Positions 45,056 through 56,424 of a DNA stretch of 64,000 nt are shown here, piece after piece. Made by a program: the position numbers and the translations under genes. Each line of letters starts with the position of its first letter. Position 1 is the stretch's first letter. The stretch spans positions 3,742,001 to 3,806,000 of the forward strand of contig JAXBDG010000001.1 in assembly GCA_036320915.1 (NCBI GenBank), in the 5' to 3' direction. This DNA is from Linnemannia elongata (Eukaryota > Mortierellomycota > Mortierellomycetes > Mortierellales > Mortierellaceae). Below the pieces are notes generated by a model that saw only the letters and a list, made by a program, of their open reading frames with translations, was not told the DNA's origin and did no database searches.

Positions 45056-46474
45056 ATGACTGAGGCACGAGTGACCAAGTGTCGCTCTCTTGGCCTCGGC
45101 CTCACCCTCCTTGCCACCCTCATCCTCAACACCCTCATCGCCACTACACCCTCCTTCATCACATCAACACATGCTGGATCCTTTGAGATCCTCGTCAGCA
45201 AACCCACCATCGAGCTTGACTTCATTTCCTTTCCACTCGATACCCCTACCAAGGCCCCTCTTAGCAAGATTCGCCACAAGCTCATCTCATCAAAGTACGT
45301 TGGCAACTCCGTCGTCACCAATGCCAAGAACCTCGGCTATTCTGGCACCATCCTCCTCGGCAACAATCCGCCACAGTCCTTTGAGGTCGTCTTTGACACG
45401 GGCAGTGACATGATCGTCATCACTTCTGACGAGTGTCAAGGTGCTCACTGCGACGAGATGGCCCATTACACTTGTACCTCGTGCACAAAGACCCCATACT
45501 CTTACAACATCTCTTACGGCGACGGCACCTGGGGCAGTGGACCCATTGTCGCTGATACTGTCTCGATCGGCGGCCTCATCATCCATGGCCAGCAGATCCT
45601 AGACATCACCCAGAGCGGACTCGACCTGTCCTCCTATGGCCCGGGGATCTCGGGTCTCGTCGGATTGATGCCCAGTTCGCCCGTCTTGAACGCCGTACCA
45701 CCACTCGCGACCATCTCCAAGGACAACCTCCTCGACATGAACGTGTTCTCGGTCTATCTCGCCCCAAGCTTGAAGCAGAACCAAGGTGGCTCGTTTTTAT
45801 TCGGAGGTATCGACTCGACAAAATTTGTTGGACCTTTGAACTATGCACCCGTCTCGACAGCTTCAGGAGTACGGGAAGGAATGTGGTACGTGGATGCCGA
45901 CAACGCCTATGCAGGAGACACACCCGTTAAAGGCTACACAAAATCACCATGGCTGTTCGACACTGGCACGTCTTTCATCGCCGTCCCGACATCTTTTGCC
46001 GCGGCATTCCATGCAAGCATACCTGGATCCGCATACTCTACAACGGATGGGATTTATATCCTCCCTTGCCAGGGTACCAAGAGCTTTGGTGTCTCTTTTA
46101 ACGGGATCAAGTACGAGGTGCCTTATTCCGACTATGTAACAGCTGCTGGTGGAGGATCGTCACTCTGTGTCTCGCTGGTCATGCCTCTCGGGAACTACGA
46201 GATGTACATTCTTGGCGACCCATTCCTTCGACAAGTCTACACGGTCTATGATTTTACTCCAGGCGCCAGTCGGATCGGTATCGCCCAGGTCAACGTGAAA
46301 AATGCTTCTCTGGGGAACGAAGGACTATCGGGAGAGCCATTGCCAGGAGGAGCAGTCATCACACCTAAGAAACCCAGCTCAGGATGGCGACGGTACAGGG
46401 CAGTGTCAACTAGACTGTTCAGTCCGGTGATGGTCTCGACCGTGATGGCGTTATATGTTGCATTCCTCGGATAA
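45056..46474 (+). CDS. Secreted, probably GPI-anchored aspartic protease (A1 family)
   Basis: A single exon of 472 aa. The start at 45056 was chosen because it places a basic then hydrophobic signal segment (LGLGLTLLATLILNTLIATT) at the N-terminus; the open frame further upstream is low-complexity leader. The pepsin fold shows both catalytic motifs: VVFDTGSDMIV (first Asp near residue 114) and WLFDTGTSFIAV (second near 302). It also has the flap region YNISYGDGTWGSG and FLFGGIDSTKFVG. The mature region is preceded by a propeptide of about 60 residues. The C-terminal 40 residues end in a hydrophobic tail (MVSTVMALYVAFLG) after a Ser/Gly/Pro-rich stretch, as in yapsin-type GPI-anchored proteases. 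It should act at the cell surface or wall on protein substrates. All catalytic residues are intact. Confidence 0.93.
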   Translation: MTEARVTKCRSLGLGLTLLATLILNTLIATTPSFITSTHAGSFEILVSKPTIELDFISFPLDTPTKAPLSKIRHKLISSKYVGNSVVTNAKNLGYSGTILLGNNPPQSFEVVFDTGSDMIVITSDECQGAHCDEMAHYTCTSCTKTPYSYNISYGDGTWGSGPIVADTVSIGGLIIHGQQILDITQSGLDLSSYGPGISGLVGLMPSSPVLNAVPPLATISKDNLLDMNVFSVYLAPSLKQNQGGSFLFGGIDSTKFVGPLNYAPVSTASGVREGMWYVDADNAYAGDTPVKGYTKSPWLFDTGTSFIAVPTSFAAAFHASIPGSAYSTTDGIYILPCQGTKSFGVSFNGIKYEVPYSDYVTAAGGGSSLCVSLVMPLGNYEMYILGDPFLRQVYTVYDFTPGASRIGIAQVNVKNASLGNEGLSGEPLPGGAVITPKKPSSGWRRYRAVSTRLFSPVMVSTVMALYVAFLG

Positions 46475-49400
46475 GATGGAGACAATCCATCTCTGAATAA
46501 ACAAAAAAATGTGGTGATTGCGCTGGGAGCAACTAGAAGGTTTGTTCAATTGAACTGAACCATCGAGATCTGATTGACAAAGACAAGGAAGCATATGTGA
46601 AAGACAAAAGGAAACGGGAAGAAAAAGAACGATCGAGAAGCGGGACAGAATTACCCTAACTCTGGACATACTTTTGGGTTTTTTTTTTTTTTTTTTTTTT
46701 TTTTTTCTTTTTCAATCCATGTAGCCATCATGCACAATCCTTCTTCACTTCTTCTTACACCAAAACCCATTCCATATTTTCATCGCTTTGCATTTTCCTG
46801 TCTTGTCTCTCTTTGCAGGTGGTTTTTTTTCTTGTCCTACATATCACCCATTTTTCATATTAAAAGAACCATAACCCACCAAAAATCCACTCCAATGATT
46901 ACTTCATCGCACGACAAAAAGAAACCCCCATGTCTATTTTGGTTTTGTGTTGTTGTTGTGTTGTTTCGAAAAAGAACCGATATGCCGGACACTGCATTCA
47001 ACGACAACACCCGCAGGAATCCAAAGCATCTCTTCTTTGTTTTGTTTTTTGCTCGTAAGCTCGGTAACACAGCATTATTATTATCCACAGGCTCTAGAGC
47101 AGCCGAAGAAGAACAAAAAGCCAATCGACAAAGGAGATAAAGAAGGACACCCTGTTCGTACACCCTCATAAGGGACAAAACCTATTCTTGACCGCAGGAA
47201 AGCATTGCATTTCACGAAAAGGAGGAAGAGAGAGCGAAAGGACATTACATGACTGAATCCCTTCAACCCCCGTCTTTGATGGCGTCCCTCTCTCCTCCGT
47301 GTTCTTGGCTCATGGATAAATGCTTTCTCTCCATTTTTTATTGTTTGTTCTCCTGGCCGTTGTTTTTACTAACTGTCTCCTTTTACTCCATCACGTTAAA
47401 AAGGAGGTGAAAAAGGAGATAGAAAGGGAGCATTGCTAAAATGAGAGAGAGATACAGACGGATAAAAACAGACATGGAGAGATCGCAAATGAAAGAGAAG
47501 TAGATGCAACAAGTTCAACGAGGGCATTGTGCGACAGTGAAGGGAAGATAAATGAGAGTGGGATGAGTGAACAGGCTGAGGGTATAAAATTGTGAGGGAG
47601 AGAAAGAGAGAGGGAGAGAGAGAGAGAGAGAGAGGGATGGGCATCCAGGGTCAATTGAGGGGTCAGTCACAACATGCGGTACCTATCTATTCACTTATGT
47701 AAACAGGTCCGTCCTCCTCCTTCGCCCCTCCAACAGACGAAGAGCGGAGATGAGGGTCTGGTTTTGAGCAGCTCAGTTTTGGCGTTGCAGTCTTGTCCTG
47801 TCTTGCATTGCAGACAACAGCAGACAACAGACATCGATAGCAACACAAACAAGTGGAGATATAAAAAGCAAAGCCCTTTCCCACCCCACTTTCGTTCTCC
47901 TTTTCGATCTGTATCTTATCCCATCGCTATTCTCAACACACCACACTCCGTATCTCGCATTGCTCACTCACTCCTCCTCCCAACTACCGCTGACTCCTCC
48001 GCCATTCCTCCTCCCGTTCCATTCTACTCGTTCAGTCACACCTTCTCGCTCTTCCCCGCCCCTCTCTCTGCCATTTAGTTTTTGGCGTGTCAGCGACGCG
48101 ATCTAACTTCAAAGAAGTCAAGAAAAAAAAAGGTACGACACTTAGCTACGCCAATTGCCCCTCGTGGGAGGAAATCACAAAAGGGACTGGAAGACCGATG
48201 GTGGACAACGTGTTGTCAATGCGACCACTTCTTACGATCGAACACTATCCTGTACTATCACACGCAGACACACATATCCCTCGTTTGTTGGTGAGCCTAT
48301 GAATCTGGCCCGTGTGGTGTCATGTCAGCAGCGATTGGGAGAACGTATTTTCCCATCCAGCTTCAGCAAAACCCTTTCTTTTTTGTCTCCTCTTCCGTTG
48401 GCGGACATGGTCGGTGATCCTGCAAACAATAACAACAACAACAATTCGTCGGCATACACCTCGCACACATGTCGGCGCATAAGCAGCAGCACAAGCCCAC
48501 AAACATATACTTTACATATGCACAACAAACGCATATACAGACTTACATACACCCCATGGACATACCCATCCTATTTTTTTTTGGAGACTCCCATCTCTCT
48601 CGGCTATTCTGCAATGCGCGCTGTACGTAGACTGAAGCTGTCCGCGTTTTCTGTGTCTTGTACATTTCGCCATCCTACTCGTTGTGAGCTTACCCATGGT
48701 CACTCTCCTCGGAGCACAATCGAGGGGTTAGAAAAGAGGAGAATGGGAGTGAGAAAGAGAGGATGAGGAGGGGTGAACATAAAAAAAACAAGGGGTCTAT
48801 CTTCCTGTCTTCCTGCCTCTGTCTCTCTCTTTCTCTCTCTCTCTCTGTCTGTCTTTTTCAATTGATCCGGTCGGCATTTATGTTGCAATGCTTCTTTCAG
48901 ATCCAGAACCATTTTAACGCGATTTTGAATAGCCTTCCAATGATGAAATGTTCTCAGCCTCTTTTTTTTCACCCCTTCCGTTGCGATGCATTAACAAGAT
49001 CTCGTTGCAGTCGAATAGACAAAAAGGAAAGGAGAGGTAGAAAAATAGAGACAGGGAGAAAAAAATAGGAAGGAGTGACATGGAGAAGAAGATGGGGCAG
49101 GCAGACCGACAGACAATAGGCATGATCGTAGGGGTGAATTGCAAGCGATACCCATGTCCAAATACCATTGAGTGAGGGGCCGAGCTATGCAAAAGCTAAG
49201 CGAAGGAAGCGAGCAAGGAAGCGAGCATCCTATATTGCGATATATACATGATCAGTGTATTTCATCCGCCTCATCTTACCTTTGGTTCATTCTTTCTCGT
49301 TTTTTTTTTCCTTTTTTCCACACACATATACAAACACATCCATTATCTTATTACCTCCGCGGGGTCTCTCTTATTCTCGCCCTCTTTCCAATCGTCCATC

Positions 49401-52400
49401 CATTCTTTTTTTTTTGTGTTTGTCTTGTATGGTACACAACAACAACAAACATCGCAATTGACGCTTTAGTTCGTTTCCCCGTCTTTCTCTACTCCGCCTG
49501 ATTCCCGACACATAAGCGCACACAAACACAGCTGTCTCTTGTCCATCTCCCTTCTCCCTCCCTCTTGTTCTTTGCCACCCTCAAGCCCTCTCGCCTCAAT
49601 CAGTAAGTAAACAAAGCAACAGCAGCAACTACAACTCTCCGAAAACGGACCTTCCAAAACTCTCAACTTCATGACGTTTTTTCTCTTTGTTCAAACGCTG
49701 TGGCATGCATGGGTCTACGTTTCCCAAGAAAATATTAAGAGTATTTTTTTTTTTTAAAAAAATGGCGACTTACAAAGCCGGCATGCTGCCACTTAACGAC
49801 AACAACATCAATCGTTTTTCGACACACAACAAACAAAACAAAGCAAAAAGCAAAACTAAGCAAACAAAGAGGGTTTTGACCTCCTGGACAAAACAAAGTT
49901 GAAAGAGCGAAAGAGAAAAGGAAGGAGAAAATGACTCCATCAAAAATCCAAATCATTGAAAAAGGGTCGACATTTTCTCAGAGAGGCGGTGCCATTTTGT
50001 TGAACGTTATTTTATTTCTGATCAGAATGATCAAAGGGTGAGAATATGGTGGCGAGAGTGTTGTGGTGGCCATGCTTTGTTGTTGCTGTTGTTGGAGAAT
50101 GAAGGAGTGCGGGTTGCATACCAGGCAGGTTTAGATTGTCTTCCACCACAAATAACAAGCTACGGCGATGAGGTTTTGATTTGCCATCGACTATAGCAAT
50201 GGAAGAGGCCTTTTGGGTGGTGAGATGGACGGGAGGGTAAACCACGGAAAGGAGTGGATTGACGGTGTATTTGTGTTATGTGGATGAGAGACAAAACAAA
50301 AAACAAGGACAGAGACACCACCGTCAACGACAACAGCAACAAACAAAAAAACAAGGGTTTGTGCACTCGTCTATTTTTGCAACCAGGTACAACCTTCGTT
50401 CATTCATTCAACATCAACAACAACGACAAAAGAGAGGAAGGGCATCAACATATAAAGGAGGAGGGGGAAGCAACCCCTTTCTCTCTCTCCCGTCTAACTC
50501 CCCATCATTCCATTCCGCAATAACTCGTCTTTAAACCACTCCTTTTGTGTAATTCAGCTCCCTGTATGTTGAATCCTCTTCTAAGTAGGCAATCCTGCTC
50601 ACCTCTCATGCCCCACTCCCTGTTTGTTTTGCACAGTGTGTCCTAATCCTTGTTCACGAAATATATAAACCCATTACAATGGTCGCGACTCGATCCATCC
50701 TTCCCCGCTCTTGCCCTGTCTGTCCCCACCTCACCCCCTTCTTGCCGCTCATTTCTGTTCACTCCTCAAACCACAATTAGCTACACATTTAGCTGCATTA
50801 TTCTGTCCTAGAAAATCACACACATCCCTACTTTCCCTTTCATACCTCTGAGTATGGCTGTTACTACCACCTAGGAGAGAGCCCTATCATCTCATTTCTT
50901 TCCCTCTTTCTTTCTCTTCCCTTCTTGACCCCTGCAGAGAGACCCTCCACAGAAAACCTAACCATTATACCCTCACGTACCCCTTGTAAAAGTAAATAGC
51001 GCAATCCTTGCTGCAAATATCGTGTTCCCTGCAAAGAAGACAAGGTAAGAAGATCAGTAGATGAACGCAAGAAGAAGGGGTGAGATGAGAGTCCACCCTT
51101 TGTACCCATTTGTCTCTATCCCCCCCCTCTCATCCCTGCCTTTTTCAACCCTATTCAGTCGCACACTATCCCTTCGTTTTCCGTCACTAGTCGATCATCG
51201 ACTTTTCTTCCGATGCTTCTGTCCTTTTCTACCATACTACTTCGACTACTGCACTTAGTATCACACTTACACCCCATATCTCGTCTGAATTGTCCTTTCA
51301 GAAGTGAAAATAAGTGTATATTATTGAGCGCAGCCTAAAGGTGAACTAAGGCTGCAAGTGCCATTTTGCACTTTCTTCAATTGGCGATGATGACATGATG
51401 TTCATAGCCATCTCTGGGTCCCCGGTGAACCTCCTCGTTATCACTTCCGATCGTATCCAGCACTAGCCCCTCATTACTCTACCCCCGATTCATTTTTGGT
51501 GTACGACTGAGAGCAATTGTTGCTACGGACATTTTATGGACATCATTGACCACCTTTTTGAGCCTCCCTCTTCCCCTCTACTCTACATGGTTACATACAA
51601 CATGCACAACAGCGTCTTTGTAGTACCAAAATACTCACCCTCCCTATTGCTTATGAGCAAGATTGACGAAAGCAGTTCATCATTTGTCAATGGAGGATTT
51701 TTTTCCCTGTTTTTCCTTAACCCTCGCGGTTATTTTTTTTGGCCTCGATCCATGCAACTTTTCTCTCCAATTGGACCTACCTGGGGCATGTGCGTAGTTT
51801 TATTTCCTGACTTTCTCGGCCTTCAGTTACTGCTGCGTTTGGAAATGACAAGAGGTCGGCTTAGCTCTCGAACTTGGGTCAGCTTAGCTTGCTTGCGGAT
51901 CATTTAGTCAATTCAAATGAGCAGCAGTATCAAAAGAGACAGGGAAAGAAAAACCGATGTATGCACATCTCATGCAAATACTGGAGGGGGAGGTCAAGGC
52001 GTGTTTTTTTGCTAATACATCGACCCTGGCGTAGTAGCCAACTCCCCCGAAGCTGTTACTTCCTCCTCTCCCACGCCCTTGCTTGCCACTTCTTGATTGA
52101 TGTTCATCCAGCTCTGTTAGACATTTGAAGCCTTCGCCTCTTGTGCCTCTCACTCAGTTGGCCGTAGCGTAGCATGAAAAAAAGCAGGGCGCAATTCTCT
52201 CTTCTAGTTCAATCCTCCCTAGTGTTTTTATTATTCTTATCATCATTACCCCAACGCAATCTTCCCTTACTATCCACCACATATAGAATCGCCGCATACC
52301 CTCCTTTCCACTCGCCCTCTTTTTTTTTCTTCTTTCTTTCTACTTCTTCTCTTTATGTTCTTGTTCATCACCAATTCATTACACCCATCGATTCCTTTGC

Positions 52401-52603
52401 TTCCTTCTTTCTTTCGTTTGTCAACTCAAACATTGAACATCCATTTAACAATCTCTTCTCTCTTTTCTTCCTCCTTTTCCAGCCTTTATTCCAAAACTTA
52501 CTGCCCATACGCCTCCCTCCTCGACTCAATCCCTTCTTCCTCCACCTCACGTCCTTCCTATTCCCCTTTCACCAACGCCCTATAACACACACATACACCC
52601 ACC
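46475..52603. other. Six-kilobase interval without a recognisable gene
   Basis: No coding sequence is supported. ORFs here are low-complexity (Ser, Phe, Pro, Thr or Arg/Glu) and arise from pyrimidine or purine tracts. Landmarks are a T run of about 29 bases at 46678-46706, an AG run at 47603-47634, CT runs near 48820-48850, a short perfect hairpin at 51330-51355 (7-bp stem, 12-nt loop), and a strong pyrimidine leader at 52200-52600 before the RhoGAP-like gene. It could hold non-coding transcripts, very small genes or decayed repeats. Confidence 0.5.
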
Positions 52604-55191
52604 ATGCCTTCCTTCCTTAAAAGACTCTCCTCATTTGCCGGAACAAAGCCATCCTCGTCTGCTACTCAATCACCCAAGCTGAAGAAGACGTCCAAGTCAT
52701 CTCACCAACAAGAAAAGTCAACACAACCATACGGCAAACAACCTACATATCCTCAATTCAAGGATCCGCAGGAAGCGGCGACGCGTTCACAGAGTGAGGG
52801 TTCATCAAGCAATGCTTCCACACAGTGCTCCACGTCAGCTACACCAACCATCTCCTCAGCGTCCTCCCTCTCCCTCAGCCTACCCGATTCTCCTGCCTCC
52901 ATCGCTTCCTGTGGTGGACCAACATCATCTTCTGCATCTTATCAACAAAACTCCGAGGCGTTACAGAAAAAGCTCTCTCACCTCAAGGATGGCAGCCATG
53001 ATGAGAAAATTACAGCAACAACTCAACAACAACAACATCCACCTGCCTCTTCTTCCTCCTCACAAACGACCAACATGCCATCTGTCCAAGAGAGGGTCCC
53101 CCGTCCCACATCACCCACGCAAAAGATGAAGCGCTCCTCCATAAGCTCGCTTTCGGTTCTCTTTCACCCTCGATCAAGATCGATGCCAATGCTTCAGGAC
53201 CCCAATTCCGGCTTTGTTCCTGATCAGCACCAAATGAAGCACTATCATTCCACAGTCCTCTCCCCAGCATCGACAACCTCCCCTACCCCACGCAGCAGCA
53301 ACAACCAGCGTGCTGGAATAGAAAATCTCAGTGGCAGTGCTAAGAGGATGTCCGTCGCGAGCACTGTGAAGAGCAAGAAGAGCAGACCCATGTCGTTGTC
53401 GGCCATGCTCTTGCAGAGCGACCAACAGAACAGCGGCCCTCAGCCCCGTCTACCTCACCAGGTCAAGGCTACTCGCTGGGCTAACAGAGGCGGCATTGGC
53501 GCCAACGAGATGATGGTTGGTTTGGAAACAGCTGGTGTCTTTGGTAAGAGGTTATTGCACTATATCCCATTGTATTCTTGAATTCTTGGTGGCACAGCAG
53601 CGACATGTCAACTAACCCTTGTCTGATACACTCCCTATGATGCATGGCAATGTAGTCCCCTCCAACGGACATCGCCTTCGCGCAGAGTTCGTGTACCGCT
53701 CAGTCATTCAGTGTGCAGATGAAATTCGCCAGCGAGGTAAATGTTTTCCCCGACACCAACATCCACCGCCACTGCTCTGTGACAAACAAGAGAGCGGATG
53801 ACGCGGAGTTGATCCGTATACTTATCATTTTCGTGTTACATGCCGTCAAGTATGCTAAGGGGATCAATTGCACAACACAGCACAGTAATATCTGATATGA
53901 AAAAATTCATTGTTGGTCGATAGGCCTGATGCACGCGAACATCTTTACGAACCCTTCGCCCAAGAAGGTGATCACCGCGATGATCGCGTTGATGACCGAC
54001 CAGGAGCGCTGCGACCTCTATTCGACGCAGTGTCTTAGGATCGACACGGTCGCAAGCTTGATGCTGAACCTAATGTCCCAGATGTCGAACCCCATCATCC
54101 CCTATGCCGTTATGGAGCACTACTTCCAGCAGTCCGGACACATCACCCACTCCTCCCTCGCCAACACCGCCAACCTGCCCTCTCCCCCAGACTCACAAGC
54201 ACAAGAACGCTCCGAGATCCTCAAGCGGACCACAGAACGCACCCTCTACTCTACCGTCGGAGACAGTCTCCCTGTCATCCCCGCCTTGCCCCTGAAAGGC
54301 ACCTCCATGGCGTCCTCGCATGCAGGGTACCTCTGGGCTCGCGACTACTTTGATCTCCACACCTTCCTCGCTGTCCTCCCTGCCATGAACCGTTTCATCC
54401 TTTTGGAGGTGCTGCATCTCTGCCAGGAGCTCTTGGAGTGCCAAATCCAGAACCGTTTGACAATCAACCGGTTGGTCCAGCAGATGGCGCCTGCACTCTT
54501 TTCAACCGTCTTTGACCAAAAGATATTGGAGGCCATGTCTGGGGGTTCAAAGAGATGCTCTGTCTACGGCGACAGTATAAGCTCCCAGGACGGCAGTCGA
54601 GCAGAGAATCATCTTTTCACGGTCATCTTGGTCCGATTCCTTCATATTTCGTCCTGTGGCTCTCCTACGGCGGACCCATGTTCAAACGTCTACAAGTCCG
54701 TTGGTGTCTTTGATGAAGGATCGTCATGCTCGATGCAAGGTGTTGAGCCTTACGGACGCCATCCATCACAAGCCTCGTCGTCAAGCGGTGTGAGTGGAAG
54801 CGACTACGAACACCAAAACCTTACGTTCCGCAAGAGCCAGCAATGGCATCATCAAGAACAGCAGGAATATTACCGCCAGATGGAGCGGTCCTTCCAAGAG
54901 ATGGAGATCCTGCAGCGCCCCTCACAGCATTTTGGATACCCCCCTGCCAAGCAAGACCAGCACACAGTTCAGAAGCTCAAACAGCCATCATCGTCGAGTA
55001 TCAATGTCGGTAACTTGGACATCTCTCAGAAGATCCATGAACCCCTGCGGTCGCCATCTCAGGACACTAACACTGGTCTCAATGTCGGCGGTGACTTTGC
55101 GCTGCCTGAACCCACACTTGAGAGTGGCCACCGTGACCATATCTGGCGCGGCCATGGTCGTCGACACGAACAAGCCGTTACCATTATGTAA
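52604..55191 (+). CDS. RhoGAP-like protein, disordered N-terminus
   Basis: Three exons (52604-53543, 53656-53736, 53924-55191; phase 1 junctions) encode 762 aa. Residues 1-313 are Ser/Thr/Gln-rich and basic, with several predicted phosphorylation-type Ser clusters. Residues of about 314-540 resemble a RhoGAP fold: VPSNGHRLRAEFVYRSVIQC leads in, then IDTVASLMLNLMSQMSNPII (matching the 'VASLLKLYLRELPEPLIP' region), LPAMNRFILLEVLHLCQELL, and NRLTINRLVQQMAPALFSTV (matching 'NKMTPRNLAIVFGPNL'). The usual arginine finger (G-x-F-R-x-S-G) is not seen; the corresponding stretch reads GLMHANIFTNPSPKK, so GAP activity may be absent. The C-terminus is Gln/His/Ser-rich. The family assignment is moderate; the gene model is good. 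Confidence 0.72.
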
Positions 55192-55838
55192 ACCTACAGC
55201 ATTATATTTTTTTTTACCACGCCTGAATTATAGACTTTTCACTTTGCATGTTAAAAGAGGCTACTTCCTCACTTTTCTATCCACACCCACCCCTTTAAAA
55301 TAATAAATAATCATCAGCATGTCCAACAGGACAAAAAAAAAAAAAAGACACGCAGAAAAGGTTCATGGAGAGTGTGGAGGGAAGTAGAAAAAAGAAGTGT
55401 GAATTTTTGATCCTTTTCCTTTCTTTTCATCTCCACTCATAAAAGGTAGAGAGGGAGTTACCCTCTTTTCGTCTTCTTGTTCCTCCTTTCATCCCTATGT
55501 GCTCTAACTCTTTCCTGTTCATAATATTTTTCTTTCTCATCGAAAAAAAGGAGATCGAAAAGGTCAAAAACGACAAGGGTCCGGGTAGAAGGTTCAGATC
55601 GGATTTTCGCATAAGCCTCCTACATCGAATCCACTAATTTAGTTCCCCCTTCATCGTACTCTAATCTGTCCATTCCCTTCTGCTTTCTCTTATTCTCACT
55701 TTTTGTGCCTTCGTCTTTTTTTTTTTTATTCTTCTCCCAAAACCTTCTCCATACATTCCTCTATCCTGGGATAATCTCTCACTTCTCTTCCCCAGATATC
55801 CTACCAACTCTCAACCCTTTAGTAGATATCAAAATGGC
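55192..55838. other. Intergenic
   Basis: AT-rich 3' flank of the RhoGAP-like gene followed by a C/T-rich stretch (55620-55830) that could be the promoter of the small gene at 55839. No other coding signal is seen. Confidence 0.45.
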
Positions 55839-56057
55839 ATGATGGTGGCCCTAGGTATAATTAGCAAGAATTGCCAGCGCGACAGTCTCCTCACCACGGT
55901 GATCCTTCTTGCAGGAGGATACATCACCAAGATCGAAAAGTAAGTTGGTAGTATTATCGGCACTGTCAGCGCCTTCCTTCCTTCTAGTATTAAGAGCAGC
56001 ATCACGGCCCCGATGGATACCCTCAAAGACCTGTTTGACTCTGCCAATGCATGGTAG
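55839..56057 (+). CDS. Candidate 56-aa single-pass membrane microprotein
   Basis: Two exons (55839-55939 and 55988-56057) join across a 48-nt intron with donor GTAAGT, acceptor TTCTAG and a CTGTCAG branch-like site, keeping the frame (171 nt). The protein starts MMVALGIISKN, has one hydrophobic segment (LLTTVILLAGGYITKI) and an amphipathic tail ending in LKDLFDSANAW. Size and layout resemble small mitochondrial or ER membrane subunits, but I do not recognise the family. An out-of-frame ATG lies 5 nt upstream. Shadow ORFs exist on the minus strand. The clean intron is the main argument. Confidence 0.42.
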
Positions 56058-56424
56058 ATAGAGCCTTTTGAATACACGCAATGCCATTATTTAATTCATT
56101 GTCGCTTGGGCTTGGGCCAGCATTGAAATGCGCCACTAAAAAGCTAACTACGTGACGGTCATTTATAATGTTGTTTACATTTCGCGCTCGCTTTTTTCTT
56201 TTTTTTGTCCTTCTTACCTTGTCCATCCTTGTCCTTGTCCACCCTGCACCACACCCTGTCATTACATTGTTCGTGCAGCAAACTTCCTTTGTTCATCGAC
56301 ATTCCCCTCCTCTCCCTATCTTTCTCGCTTTGCTTCGTTTGAAGCATATTCTCTTTTCTCGCACACGCACTACTTTCGGACGAGCACACCCAGCTTCTTT
56401 TCATAATATCAGAGTGGACAAAAA

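Noticed and set aside
47674..48078. 134-codon ORF as a gene
   Set aside because: Ser/Pro/Thr low complexity from a pyrimidine-rich tract, with no domain or convincing splice structure.
51330..51355. Short hairpin as a possible structured RNA gene
   Set aside because: A 7-bp stem alone is too common, and no RNA family features or promoter boxes are visible.
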